A stretch of DNA of 64,000 bases from Massiliimalia sp050943535 (GCA_050943535.1 JBMNPJ010000006.1:62001-126000), one strand, 5' to 3'. Positions 50,741 through 59,831 are shown, counted from the first letter of the stretch. The notes: generated from the letters alone by a model not told the origin. A program made the numbers and translations.

Positions 50741-52186
50741 ATGAAAAAAATTGAAAACAAAGTAATGCTGATTACCTATGCCGACAGTATGGGACATAAT
50801 CTGGCTGATTTGAAAACCGTACTGGATCGTTATATTGGCGATGCCATTGGCGGGGTGCATCTGCTGCCGTTTTTCCCGTCTTCCGGTGACCGGGGATTTG
50901 CTCCTATGAACTACCGTAAAGTAGATCCTGCGTTTGGGAACTGGGACGATGTTATGGAACTGTCTGAACGGTATTACTTAATGTACGACTATATGATTAA
51001 CCATATTTCTGCCCAGAGCGAATACTACAAAGATTTTCTGGCAAAGAAAGATGATTCTGAATACCGGGATTTGTTTATCCGCTATAAAGATTTCTGGGAA
51101 GGCGGCGAACCAACTCAGGAACAGGTAGACGCCATTTATAAAAGAAAACCTCGTGCTCCTTATGTAGATGCTCATTTTGCTGACGGCACTACTGAAAAAG
51201 TTTGGTGTACTTTTGACGAAGAACAGATCGACATCAACTGCCCATCTGATACTGCTAAAAAATTTATCCGTGATAATCTGGAATTTTTGGCAAATCATGG
51301 TGCAGCAATTATCCGTCTGGATGCTTTTGCATATGCTACCAAACGTGCAGGCACCAGCTGCTTCTTTGTAGAACCGGATGTATGGGATCTGCTGTATCAG
51401 GTAGAAGATATTCTGAAACCATATGGCGTAACTTTGCTGCCGGAAATCCATGAACACTACACCATGCAGAAAAAGATCGAAGACAAAGACTTTTATGTTT
51501 ATGACTTTGCTCTGCCAATGCTGTTGATCAACGCCCTGTATTATGGTCAGAGCCAGTATTTGAAACACTGGCTGGAAATCTGTCCTAGAAAACAGTTCAC
51601 CACTTTGGATACCCATGATGGAATTGGTGTTGTAGACGTAAAAGACCTGCTGCCAGACGAAGAAATTGACCGCACCAAGGAAGATATCTTCCAGTACGGC
51701 GCAAATGTGAAGAAGATTTATAATACTGCAGCATACAATAACCTGGATATTTATCAGGTAAACTGCACCTATTATTCTGCTTTGGGTGACAGCGATGACG
51801 CATACCTGATTGCTCGTGCAGTACAGTTCTTTGCTCCTGGTATTCCTCAGGTATATTATGTGGGAATGCTGGCAGGCAAAAACGACCTGAAACTGCTGGA
51901 AGAAACCAAAGTAGGACGTAATATCAACCGTCATTACTACGAAATCGACGAAGTAGGCGAAGAAGTAAAACGTCCTGTTGTTGCAAAACTTTTAAATCTG
52001 ATGAAGTTCCGTAACAGCCATAATGCATTTAACGGCAGCTTTGCCATGGAAGAATGCGACGATGAACATATTATCATTCGCAGAGAATGCGGCGATGATA
52101 AAGCTGTTTTGACCGTTGACTTTAAAAATCGTACCTTTGATATTGAATATACTGAAAACGGCGAAATGAAAAAATTGGAACTATAA
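50741..52186 (+). CDS. Sucrose phosphorylase (GH13 family)
   Basis: This enzyme splits sucrose with phosphate to glucose-1-phosphate and fructose, saving an ATP. The 481-residue protein matches the GH13 sucrose phosphorylase subgroup: LLPFFPSSGDRGFAPMNY (about 43-60), YDYMINHISAQSEYY (about 83-97), the nucleophile Asp in IIRLDAFAYATKRAGTSCFF (about 190), the acid/base Glu in LLPEIHEHY (about 233) and the third Asp in TLDTHDGIGVVD (about 289). The start ATG at 50741 follows AAGGAGGAAGAACAA; the in-frame stretch before it is leader. It is divergent from the ROK gene. A transporter for sucrose is not in this region. Close relatives act on sucrose-6-phosphate or glucosylglycerate, which cannot be excluded. 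Confidence 0.93.
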   Translation: MKKIENKVMLITYADSMGHNLADLKTVLDRYIGDAIGGVHLLPFFPSSGDRGFAPMNYRKVDPAFGNWDDVMELSERYYLMYDYMINHISAQSEYYKDFLAKKDDSEYRDLFIRYKDFWEGGEPTQEQVDAIYKRKPRAPYVDAHFADGTTEKVWCTFDEEQIDINCPSDTAKKFIRDNLEFLANHGAAIIRLDAFAYATKRAGTSCFFVEPDVWDLLYQVEDILKPYGVTLLPEIHEHYTMQKKIEDKDFYVYDFALPMLLINALYYGQSQYLKHWLEICPRKQFTTLDTHDGIGVVDVKDLLPDEEIDRTKEDIFQYGANVKKIYNTAAYNNLDIYQVNCTYYSALGDSDDAYLIARAVQFFAPGIPQVYYVGMLAGKNDLKLLEETKVGRNINRHYYEIDEVGEEVKRPVVAKLLNLMKFRNSHNAFNGSFAMEECDDEHIIIRRECGDDKAVLTVDFKNRTFDIEYTENGEMKKLEL

Positions 52187-52198
52187 GAATGTTTTTTC

Positions 52199-52233
52199 AA
52201 AGCTGCCCGCCCGAAAGGGGTTGGGCAGCTTTT
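52199..52233 (+). terminator. Terminator after sucrose phosphorylase
   Basis: AAAGCTGCCC pairs with GGGCAGCTTT around a 14-nt loop, followed by T. It is immediately before the HAD gene. Confidence 0.8.
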
Positions 52234-52267
52234 GGCATATAACGACATAAGGGGTGTACCTAGGTTT

Positions 52268-52825
52268 ATGAAGCATTATATTATCTTTTTGGACAGCGGA
52301 GATACTTTGGTAGATGAATCTACCGAGGTGCGGGATGATACGCAAACGGTGATTCATTCTCAGTTATTTGATGGTGCAAAGGAATTGGTTCAGAACCTGA
52401 AGCGAGACGGTTATCGGATTGCGCTGGTTGCGGATGGAACGGTGGCTTCCTTTGACAATATTTATCGCGAGCAGGATATGGAGCAGGTGTTCGAATACCG
52501 GTCTATTTCTGAGCAGGTAGGCCATGAAAAACCTCATCCGGCTATGTTTCTCACTGCTATGGAAGGGATGAATCTATCCGAGGAGGATCGTTCCCGGATT
52601 ATTATGGTGGGAAATAATTTGAAACGGGATATTGTAGGGGCAAACCGTCAGGGATTTACTTCTATTTTAATGGGACAGAGTCCTCGGTACTGCATGACAC
52701 CTCAGTGTCCGGAAGAAGTGCCAGATTATGTGGCGTCCTGTCCGAAAGAAGTATATGACATTGTGTGTTTTCTGGAATCCCAATATGAAAACCGGGAAAA
52801 AATTTTAAAGTCATGTAAAGGATAA
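52268..52825 (+). CDS. HAD superfamily hydrolase
   Basis: The 185-residue protein has HAD motif I as FLDSGDTLVDE (nucleophile Asp about residue 8; usually DxDxT, here DSGDT), motif II in VADGT, the Lys of motif III in GHEKPHPAMF and motif IV in IIMVGNNLKRDIVGANRQG. It is probably a small phosphatase for a sugar phosphate or nucleotide, with a cap region after motif I (TEVRDDTQTVIHSQLF). The start ATG at 52268 lacks a strong ribosome binding site (GGGGTG about 12 bases upstream). It lies just behind the sucrose phosphorylase terminator, so the functional link is weak. Confidence 0.88.
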   Translation: MKHYIIFLDSGDTLVDESTEVRDDTQTVIHSQLFDGAKELVQNLKRDGYRIALVADGTVASFDNIYREQDMEQVFEYRSISEQVGHEKPHPAMFLTAMEGMNLSEEDRSRIIMVGNNLKRDIVGANRQGFTSILMGQSPRYCMTPQCPEEVPDYVASCPKEVYDIVCFLESQYENREKILKSCKG

Positions 52826-52936
52826 GGATCTGTTTTAAATTTTACAGATTATTTGAGTAAATGGATTTTTAAATTAAAAATAAATAAATTTGTTTTCGTG
52901 TTTACTGACAAAAAAATCCACTTTTATGAAATACTA

Positions 52937-53116
52937 TTGACAAATATTAAAAAAGCTGTTATGTTATTAACAAAGTAAACAGGTATCAGCCGAAAGATGT
53001 TCTGACGGTGAATACACAAAAAACGCCCTGACGGTTTGGTAGAACCGAACAAGAAGGATTGCAGCAAAATACCAATATGGCAGAAAAAAGGGCGTACAAT
53101 TCGTGCGCCCTTTTTT
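52937..53116 (+). promoter_or_regulatory. Promoter and structured leader with terminator before the hydrogenase-maturation genes
   Basis: TTGACA (52937-52942), 17 bp and TATGTT (52960-52965) give a start near 52972. The leader can form a closing helix GGTAT (52982-52986)/ATACC (53069-53073) enclosing a hairpin CGGTT/AACCG and two copies of CTGACGGT. It is followed by a strong terminator: AAAAAAGGGCGTAC (53084-53097) with GTGCGCCCTTTTTT (53103-53116), loop AATTC. ACGCCCT (53023-53029) is complementary to AGGGCGT (53089-53095) of the terminator arm, so an antiterminator is possible. This looks like a riboswitch-type attenuator; I match it to no known class. It accounts for the 323-bp gap 52826-53148. 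Confidence 0.65.
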
Positions 53117-53148
53117 GTTTTAAGCATTTTGACCAGGGAGGTGAAATC

Positions 53149-53412
53149 ATGGAGAAGCGGATTGCTCTGGTGGGGATCATTGTGGAAGACAGTTCCTCTG
53201 TGGAGCGTATGAACGAGATTCTTCATGAATACGGGGATTATATCGTAGGACGTATGGGGGTGCCTTATCGGGAACGGGGGATTCACGTAATCAGTATTAT
53301 TGTGGATGCCACCAACGATGTGATTAGTTCCATGTCCGGAAAACTTGGAAAATTAAAAGGAATCCGTGTAAAAACTGTTTACCAGAAAGAAACTGAAAAG
53401 GAAACAAAATAG
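53149..53412 (+). CDS. TM1266-like iron-only hydrogenase system regulator
   Basis: The 87-residue protein starts MEKRIALVGIIVEDSSSVERMNEILHEYGDYIVGRMGVPYRERGIHVISIIVDATND in consecutive family blocks, with a beta-alpha-beta-beta-alpha-beta ferredoxin-like fold as in the NikR C-terminal/ACT-like TM1266 family. These small proteins sit next to hydrogenase maturases and are presumed regulators; their ligand is unknown. The ATG at 53149 follows GGGAGGTGA. hydG begins 17 bp downstream, so they form one operon. Confidence 0.93.
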   Translation: MEKRIALVGIIVEDSSSVERMNEILHEYGDYIVGRMGVPYRERGIHVISIIVDATNDVISSMSGKLGKLKGIRVKTVYQKETEKETK

Positions 53413-53429
53413 AAAAAGGAGTGTTTGCA

Positions 53430-54842
53430 ATGTACGATAAGTATTCTATGAAAGCAGAAGAATTTATCAGCGATGAGGAGATTCAGGCTTCTATTGCGTG
53501 GGCAGAAGAAAACAAAAATAATCTGGAATTAGTCAATGAAATTATTGATCGGTCTGCAGATTTAAAAGGGCTGGGACACCGGGAAGCACTGCTTTTGCTG
53601 TTATGTGAAGATGAACAGGCAACCCAGCGGATTTTTAAACAGGCAACAGATATTAAACAGGCGTTTTATGGAAACCGAATTGTAATGATGGCGCCTTTGT
53701 ATTTGTCCAATTACTGCGTAAATGGATGTATCTATTGTCCTTATCACTATAAAAATAAAAATATTGTACGCAAACGCCTGACACAGGAAGAAATTAGACG
53801 GGAAGTCATTGCCCTGCAGGATATGGGGCATAAACGGTTGGCGCTGGAAACAGGGGAAGACCCGGTTAACTGTCCTATTGAATATGTGTTGGAAAGCATT
53901 AAAACCATCTATTCCATCAAACATAAAAACGGAGCAATCCGTCGGGTCAATGTAAACATTGCTGCCACCACAGTGGAAAATTATCGCAAACTGAAAGAAG
54001 CTGGAATTGGAACCTATGTTTTGTTCCAGGAAACCTACAACAAAGAACAATATGAAATGCTGCACCCAACTGGACCAAAACACAATTATGCCTACCATAC
54101 CGAGGCCATGGACCGAGCTATGGAAGGCGGCATTGACGATGTGGGATGCGGCGTGCTGTTTGGTCTGAATCTTTACAAATATGATCTGGTAGGACTTTTG
54201 ATGCATGCAGAACATTTGGAAGCAGTGCATGGAGTGGGTCCTCATACCATTAGTGTTCCTCGTCTGCGGAATGCGGATGACGTAGATGTCTCTGAATTTG
54301 AAAATGCAATTTCCGATGAACTGTTCCAGAAGATTGTGGCAGTTTTGCGGGTAGCGGTTCCTTATACAGGAATTATTGTGTCCAGCCGGGAATCTCAGCG
54401 GACCCGTGAAATGGTTCTTCCTTATGGGGTTTCTCAGATGAGCGGCGGATCCCGCACCACCGTAGGCGGTTATGCAGATGAGAGCGAGGAAAATTCTGCT
54501 CAGTTTGAGGTCAGTGACCAAAGAACACTGGATGATGTGGTCAATTGGCTGCTGCGCTGTGGACATATTCCAAGCTTCTGCACCGCATGTTATCGGGAAG
54601 GCAGAACCGGGGACCGGTTTATGAGTCTGGTTAAAGCGGGACAAATTAAAAACTGCTGTCTGCCTAATGCGTTGATGACTTTGAAAGAATATGCGGAAGA
54701 CTACGCCAGCGAAGACACCTATCGCCTGGCAATCGACATGATCAAAAAAGAAGCGGAGGGAATACCAAACGAAAAGGTTCGTGAAAAGGTATACGAGCAT
54801 TTAAACGATATTGATGGTGGTATGAGAGATTTCCGTTTTTAA
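53430..54842 (+). CDS. hydG: [FeFe] hydrogenase H-cluster maturase HydG
   Basis: HydG is a radical-SAM lyase that cleaves L-tyrosine to p-cresol and delivers CO and cyanide bound to an iron synthon for the H-cluster. The 470-residue protein has the radical-SAM cluster motif CxxxCxxC (CVNGCIYCPYHYKNK, about residues 90-104) and the C-terminal second cluster CxxC...C (FCTACYREGRTGDRF and IKNCCLPNAL, about 375-410), plus GPHTISVPR and GGSRTTVGGY blocks. The ATG at 53430 follows AAAAAGGAG. HydE, HydF and the hydrogenase are not in the window. Upstream is the TM1266-like regulator, downstream (61 bp) an NSS transporter. ThiH and other relatives are excluded by the C-terminal cluster and context. 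Confidence 0.97.
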   Translation: MYDKYSMKAEEFISDEEIQASIAWAEENKNNLELVNEIIDRSADLKGLGHREALLLLLCEDEQATQRIFKQATDIKQAFYGNRIVMMAPLYLSNYCVNGCIYCPYHYKNKNIVRKRLTQEEIRREVIALQDMGHKRLALETGEDPVNCPIEYVLESIKTIYSIKHKNGAIRRVNVNIAATTVENYRKLKEAGIGTYVLFQETYNKEQYEMLHPTGPKHNYAYHTEAMDRAMEGGIDDVGCGVLFGLNLYKYDLVGLLMHAEHLEAVHGVGPHTISVPRLRNADDVDVSEFENAISDELFQKIVAVLRVAVPYTGIIVSSRESQRTREMVLPYGVSQMSGGSRTTVGGYADESEENSAQFEVSDQRTLDDVVNWLLRCGHIPSFCTACYREGRTGDRFMSLVKAGQIKNCCLPNALMTLKEYAEDYASEDTYRLAIDMIKKEAEGIPNEKVREKVYEHLNDIDGGMRDFRF

Positions 54843-54903
54843 ATCATAAACTTGTTTGTGTCTGAATGGTTTTGGGTGTTTTGAGGAAAGCAGGGTGGTT
54901 TGA

Positions 54904-56244
54904 GTGAAAACAGCTGTGTCAGCGTCCAAAAGGGGTTGGACGGGCAGTTTTGGTTTTGTCATGGCGGCGGCAGGAGCTGCAGTTGGTATGGGGAACATTT
55001 GGCGATTTCCCATGATGGTAGGAGAAAACGGTGGAGGCGCTTTTGTTTTTGTCTATCTCGTGTGCGTTTGTCTGATTGGGATTCCCATGCTGATTGCGGA
55101 AATTGCTATTGGAAAACACGGGAGGCAAAATGCCTTTGGCAGCTATCAGGCGGTCAGCAAAAAATGGGGCGGCGTTGGACTTTTGGCCATTATTACCAGC
55201 TTAATCGGGTTAGCTTATTATACTGTGCTGGGCGGATGGCTTGTCCGGTATCTGATTTTATCCGTTCAAGGAATGGGGGCAGCTCCTGCAGAGGAATTTT
55301 TTCAGGGATTTACTGCTTCTGCACCGGAACAAATTGGCTTTTACCTTTTTTATATGCTAATCACCGCGTTGATTGTGGCAAAGGGGATTAAAAAAGGAAT
55401 TGAAAAGTCTTGTAAAATTTTAATGCCCATTTTGTTTGTCTGTCTTTTAGTGATTGCAGTTCGTTCCTGCACTTTACCAGGAGCGGGTGAGGGAATTTCT
55501 TTCTTTTTAAAACCAGATTTCAGCAAAATTACACCTAGTGTATGGATTATGGCGCTGGGACAGGTTTTCTTTTCCTTGTCCATTGGAGCAGGTGCCGGAA
55601 CAACCTACGGTTCCTATTTAAATAAAAAGGAAAACATTGCAAAGGACGCAGTAATGATTGCAGGGTTTGACACCTTGGCGGCTTTACTGGCAGGATTTGC
55701 GGTGCTGCCTGCCGTATTTGCAGCAGGAAAAAGTCCAGCTATGGGGCCTAGCCTAATGTTTATTGTTCTGCCAGAAGTATTTGCTTCTATGCCTGCGGGA
55801 AAACTGTTTGCATTTTTGTTTTTCCTGTTGGTGTTATTTGCTTCTATTACCACCACCATTGCTTTTTTGGAAGTGATTGTGGCGTTTGTGGAACAGTATT
55901 TTCAGTGTTCCCGCAAAAAGGCGACAGCATTATGTGCCGTACTGGCAACAGTAATCGGGATTCCCTGTGCTTTGAGTTTTGGTGTTTGGAGCGGGGTTCA
56001 GTTGTTTGGAAAAGGGCTATTTGACCTGGCGGATTACTGTGTTTCTAACCTGATGCTGCCGATTTCCGCCATCTGTACCTGTATTTTTATCGGATGGGTT
56101 TGGAAAACCGGAAATGCGGTGAAGGAGATTACCGATGACGGGCAGATTGTGTTTCCATTGGCAAAACTGTGGGGCGGATGGATCCAGTTTGTTCTGCCGG
56201 TAGTGATTTTCCTGATTCTTCTCTCTTCTATCGGAATCTTTTAA
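54904..56244 (+). CDS. Sodium-dependent amino acid transporter, NSS family (11-helix type)
   Basis: The 446-residue protein has the NSS signature GFVMAAAGAAVGMGNIWRFPMMV (TM1, Na+ and substrate sites), ALGQVFFSLSIGAGAGTTYGSY (TM6) and about 11 predicted helices, as in the bacterial Tyt1/MhsT group that carry tyrosine, tryptophan and other hydrophobic amino acids. LeuT-type proteins have 12. It starts with GTG at 54904 after AGGGTGGTTTGA, 61 bp after hydG, with no terminator between them, so co-transcription is likely. Because HydG consumes tyrosine, supplying that amino acid is an attractive role, but this is inference. Confidence 0.92.
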   Translation: MKTAVSASKRGWTGSFGFVMAAAGAAVGMGNIWRFPMMVGENGGGAFVFVYLVCVCLIGIPMLIAEIAIGKHGRQNAFGSYQAVSKKWGGVGLLAIITSLIGLAYYTVLGGWLVRYLILSVQGMGAAPAEEFFQGFTASAPEQIGFYLFYMLITALIVAKGIKKGIEKSCKILMPILFVCLLVIAVRSCTLPGAGEGISFFLKPDFSKITPSVWIMALGQVFFSLSIGAGAGTTYGSYLNKKENIAKDAVMIAGFDTLAALLAGFAVLPAVFAAGKSPAMGPSLMFIVLPEVFASMPAGKLFAFLFFLLVLFASITTTIAFLEVIVAFVEQYFQCSRKKATALCAVLATVIGIPCALSFGVWSGVQLFGKGLFDLADYCVSNLMLPISAICTCIFIGWVWKTGNAVKEITDDGQIVFPLAKLWGGWIQFVLPVVIFLILLSSIGIF

Positions 56245-56293
56245 AACAGTCATCGCTGACTGAAATCAAAAATCAACCTTATAGTGATTCATA

Positions 56294-56322
56294 AACGGCA
56301 TGACCAAGGTCATGCCGTTTAG
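56294..56322 (+). terminator. Hairpin terminator after the NSS transporter
   Basis: AACGGCATGACC and GGTCATGCCGTT form a perfect 12-bp stem with loop AA, followed by TAGTTT. It likely ends the hydrogenase-maturation transcript. The remainder of the 372-bp gap 56245-56616 is repeat copy B and its flanks. Confidence 0.78.
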
Positions 56323-56358
56323 TTTGTCAATACCAGGGGTTCACACTCCTGGATCCGA

Positions 56359-56500
56359 ACCACCTGGCGGGCGGCGCGGCAAGGTGCCGCACCTACTGGC
56401 GCTATGCTCGTATTTTGCCAGTTGAGTGATAAAAACAAGCGATTTCCGCTTTACTAACAGAGTACGTGCCGTAGGCGGTTTTTACCGGACATTGTCCGGT
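56359..56500 (-). repeat. Dispersed repeat, copy B, with tRNA T-arm-like segment
   Basis: Read on the minus strand this segment parallels copy A (43987-44122): CCGGACAATGTCCGG, TGTTAGTAAAGCG, AAATCGCTTGTTTTTATCACTCA and TACGAGC are shared, with substitutions between. Beyond the shared part, copy B continues into GGTTCGGATCC, reminiscent of a tRNA T-arm. The D-arm-like hairpin of copy A is disrupted here. No complete tRNA is present. It appears to be a degenerate, possibly tRNA-derived, mobile or recombination element. Confidence 0.75.
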
Positions 56501-56616
56501 AGTATTTGGAAGAGTAATTACACGGAGATAAAGAACATAGATGAAAATTCTAGTTACATGTGCTATTCTGTTATAGTAAAGGAAAAGAGCAGTATGATAA
56601 AGGAGTTACAAAAGGT

Positions 56617-57447
56617 ATGGTGCAAATAAAAAAATTTCTGTTTCCGGTTTTGGCAGTAATGTTTTCGTGTCTGTTGGGAACGGTTGGGATGATTTCTCAG
56701 GATGTACCTGTTTATATATGGATACAGAATGTTGTGAGCAGTATTATGCTTACTGTAATTACTGTTTTTCTATGTAACATTAAGATTCGTTTAAACGATC
56801 AGGTGATGGTTTTTATTTCTTGCTTATTGTTGGGACTGACATTCTTTCAGGAAGGTTATGATGGAGTACATCGATGGATATTGGGGTCACTATATATTTC
56901 ATCGATTCTTCTTCCAATTACTGTGATTTTTATTGACCGCATATTAAAACAGGGTAATGTCATTTTTGCATTTATCAGTATTGTGTTTATTTCAGTAATT
57001 TTATTTTTACAGCCGGATGCCGCGCAGCTGACTGGCTTTTCGGCAGCCATGTTAGTGTGTTTGTTTAGCAATCACATCTTCAAATCAATGAAGCTGATTC
57101 TATGTGGGATTTTAGTGGTGCTTACCGCCTTATCTTGGATATTTGTTGATCATCTGCCTGCCGTGAGTTATGTAGAGGGAATCCTGACAATGTTAAGTGA
57201 GGTATCATTTATATTGTATTGCTTGGGTTTATTGGCGGTCTTTTTACTGCCAATACCTTTTGTGGCTTGTTCATCCAGAAAGAATAAGAGGTTATCGGTG
57301 AGTATTATGTTGTATTATTGGGGCATTACCATATCAGCCTTTTTTGGGAATTTTCCTGTACCAGTGATGGGATATGGAATTTCTCCAATCATAGGATACT
57401 TTATGGTGTTGTTGTGGCAGGTCAATCAAGGGGATGAACATGATTAG
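56617..57447 (+). CDS. Membrane protein with an FtsW/RodA-like motif, uncharacterised
   Basis: The 276-residue protein has about eight predicted membrane helices. The segment GVHRWILGSLYISSILLPITVIFI and a later FLQPDAAQLTGFSAAMLV recall the GxxRWIxLG...QPS and LQPDxG signatures of SEDS glycosyltransferases (FtsW, RodA), but the length is about 100 residues short and other key residues are missing. It may be a divergent or truncated SEDS relative of unknown role. The ATG at 56617 follows AAAGGAG by 11 bases. It stands alone between the repeat and the ADP-ribosylglycohydrolase-like gene. Confidence 0.6.
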   Translation: MVQIKKFLFPVLAVMFSCLLGTVGMISQDVPVYIWIQNVVSSIMLTVITVFLCNIKIRLNDQVMVFISCLLLGLTFFQEGYDGVHRWILGSLYISSILLPITVIFIDRILKQGNVIFAFISIVFISVILFLQPDAAQLTGFSAAMLVCLFSNHIFKSMKLILCGILVVLTALSWIFVDHLPAVSYVEGILTMLSEVSFILYCLGLLAVFLLPIPFVACSSRKNKRLSVSIMLYYWGITISAFFGNFPVPVMGYGISPIIGYFMVLLWQVNQGDEHD

Positions 57448-57666
57448 AAAATGGTATTTCCTGGTTTGGGATGAGGCAAGTCTAATTGTAAATACAGCCG
57501 ATTTTTACATTGCCCTATAAAAGCGATGGTGTTGTTCCAATAAAACTATTGTTTTTTAAGGGATGTGTTTTTATTTTTCCTCTTGTATCTTTCTTTTTAT
57601 TTTGATACACTGAGGGTAATAAAACGCCGGTTTATATAAGACAAAACAGAAAGGACGGATGAAAAC

Positions 57667-59790
57667 ATGGCACAAATTCCAGAAAATTATTTTGAAAAAG
57701 TCTATGCCGGATGGCTGGGAAAAATCATTGGGATTCGACTGGGCGCTGCAATTGAAGGATGGACGTACGAAAAAATCCAAACAGTATTCGGTGATTTGCA
57801 GGATTATCCTGTGGATTACTTTGATTTTGCAGCAGATGATGATTCTAACGGTCCGATCTTTTTTATTCGGGCACTGGAAGACTGTCCGGATCCACACAAT
57901 ATGACTTCTCAGGATGTAGGGGAAGCGCTGCTTAACTATGCGCCGTTTGAGCACGGCTTTTTCTGGTGGGGCGGTTACGGAATTTCTACAGAACATACTG
58001 CGTATCTTAATCTGCGCAATGGGATTCCAGCGCCTAGAAGCGGGTCTATTGCACAGAATGGAGAAACTGTCGCCGAACAGATCGGCGGACAAATTTTTAT
58101 TGACAGCTGGGGATTGGTGAATCCGGGAAATCCGCAAAGAGCTGCCCAGTATGCGAAAAAAGCCGCCAGCGTTACCCATGACGGAAATGGGATTTGGGGC
58201 GGTGTCTTTGTAGCTGTGTGCGTCAGTCTGGCTTTTGTTGAACAGGATATCAAATCCATTATGAAACAGGCGCTGACCTATTTGCCGGAAGACTGTGAAT
58301 ATGTTCGAGTAGTATCTCAGGTTACAAAATATTATGAGGAGCATCCAAAAGACTGGAGAAGCTGCTTTTTATGGCTGAAAGATCACTTTGGCTATGACCG
58401 TTATCCCGGAAATTGCCATATTATCCCCAACGCAGGGGTGGTGGCGCTGGCTTTGCTTTACGGGGAAGGAGATTTCAGCAAATCGATCACCATCTGTAAT
58501 ATGTGCGGATGGGATACAGACTGCAATGTGGCAAATGTGGGCTGCATTTTAGGGGTGATGAACGGTTTATCCGGAATCGAAGAAAAATGGAAAAAACCGA
58601 TTCATGACTTTTTGGCCTGCTCTAGTGTAGTAGGATCCCTGAATGCGATGGATATTCCTTACGGTGCCAGTTATTACGGAAAGCTGGCTTATCTGCTGGC
58701 GGGTGAGGAAATTCCAGAACCGTGGAACACGATCCTGACACAACGGATTGACAGCTGTCATTTTGAATATCCGGGAAGTACCCATTCCATACGGTTTCGC
58801 GGATGCGGACAAGCGTCTTTTGTCAACACATCAGAAGTAGCTTTTACTGGAAATCGCTGTTTAAAAGTGAGTGCATTTTCCATGAATCCGGGAGAAGACG
58901 CTTTCTTCTATAAAAAGACTTATTATACGCCGGAAGATTTTACCGACAGCCGTTATGATCCGGCCTTTTCTCCGTTACTGTATCCTGGTCAGACCGTTCA
59001 TGCCGCTGTTATGATTCCGAAAGGATCTCCAGATTGTCAGGTGCGGATTTATGTAAAAGAAGGACATACAGGAAAGGTTATTTTGGGAACGCCTGTTTCC
59101 TGTGAACAGGGGATTTGGCAGAACCTGGAATGGAACATTCCTCCTATGGAAACAGGACGGATTGATGAAGCGGGGATTGTGTGTACTCTGGGAACAACAG
59201 AACCGGCGGGCTCTGCAGTTACCCTTTATCTGGATGATTTGTATTTTGATGGAACCCCATGTTATGGAATTGATTTTTCCAAAGAACAGGAAGAAGTTTG
59301 GACTGGTCTTCACCGGGAGATTTCTCAGTTTACCCGTTTGAAAGGCATTCTCGAACTGAAAGGAGAACAGCTGATGTTTTCCTGCAGTGATTTTGGGGAA
59401 GCGTATACCGGACATATTGACTGGACTGATTATCAGGCTGGTGTTTGCTGTGTTCCGGTTATTGGGAATTATCACGGTTTCAATCTCCGGGTACAGGGAG
59501 CTATTCGTTCTTATGGAGCAGGTTTCTGGGGAAAAGGAAAGCTGGCGCTGGTAAAAAATCAGAATGGTTACCGTGTCCTTTCCGAGGTGCCTTTCGACTG
59601 GCAGTACGGGGTATCCTATGAATTGCAGGTTCGGGTACAAGGAAATCGTATCACTGTTTTGTGTGATGGAAATCAGTTGATTGAATTTGAAGATCAGAAT
59701 CGACCTTATTTAAATGGTGGAATTGGAGTTTCTGTCCGGAATGGAAGCCGATGCGGATATCATCACATACAGGTGCAGGGATTGGAATAA
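57667..59790 (+). CDS. ADP-ribosylglycohydrolase-fold protein with C-terminal beta-sandwich domains
   Basis: The first about 330 residues of this 707-residue protein are an ADP-ribosylglycohydrolase (DraG/ARH-like) fold: GWLGKIIGIRLGAAIEG at the start, the metal-binding DDDSNG (about residues 57-62) and GWDTDCNVANVGCILGVMNG (about 280-300). ARH enzymes hydrolyse N- or O-ribosyl bonds. The remaining about 370 residues appear to be two beta-sandwich (concanavalin/carbohydrate-binding-like) domains, ending in NRITVLCDGNQLIEFEDQ, as in DUF1080-type modules. There is no signal peptide, so it is cytoplasmic. Ribokinase begins 41 bp downstream, suggesting that released ribose is phosphorylated. Start: ATG after AAGGACGGATGAAAAC. 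Substrate not identified. Confidence 0.85.
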   Translation: MAQIPENYFEKVYAGWLGKIIGIRLGAAIEGWTYEKIQTVFGDLQDYPVDYFDFAADDDSNGPIFFIRALEDCPDPHNMTSQDVGEALLNYAPFEHGFFWWGGYGISTEHTAYLNLRNGIPAPRSGSIAQNGETVAEQIGGQIFIDSWGLVNPGNPQRAAQYAKKAASVTHDGNGIWGGVFVAVCVSLAFVEQDIKSIMKQALTYLPEDCEYVRVVSQVTKYYEEHPKDWRSCFLWLKDHFGYDRYPGNCHIIPNAGVVALALLYGEGDFSKSITICNMCGWDTDCNVANVGCILGVMNGLSGIEEKWKKPIHDFLACSSVVGSLNAMDIPYGASYYGKLAYLLAGEEIPEPWNTILTQRIDSCHFEYPGSTHSIRFRGCGQASFVNTSEVAFTGNRCLKVSAFSMNPGEDAFFYKKTYYTPEDFTDSRYDPAFSPLLYPGQTVHAAVMIPKGSPDCQVRIYVKEGHTGKVILGTPVSCEQGIWQNLEWNIPPMETGRIDEAGIVCTLGTTEPAGSAVTLYLDDLYFDGTPCYGIDFSKEQEEVWTGLHREISQFTRLKGILELKGEQLMFSCSDFGEAYTGHIDWTDYQAGVCCVPVIGNYHGFNLRVQGAIRSYGAGFWGKGKLALVKNQNGYRVLSEVPFDWQYGVSYELQVRVQGNRITVLCDGNQLIEFEDQNRPYLNGGIGVSVRNGSRCGYHHIQVQGLE

Positions 59791-59831
59791 ACCAGGAAAA
59801 CTTTTGTTTGTAAGGAGCTGAATTTGACCTC

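Noticed and set aside
50978..51934. Minus-strand open frame of 318 codons opposite sucrose phosphorylase
   Set aside because: It is antisense to a conserved GH13 gene and has no recognisable domains.
53601..54800. Minus-strand open frame of 399 codons opposite hydG
   Set aside because: It mirrors HydG codon structure; the product is low-complexity with no motifs.
56340..56400. A tRNA gene on the minus strand
   Set aside because: GGTTCGGATCC recalls a T-loop, but the T-stem has only about 3 pairs and no acceptor stem matches.
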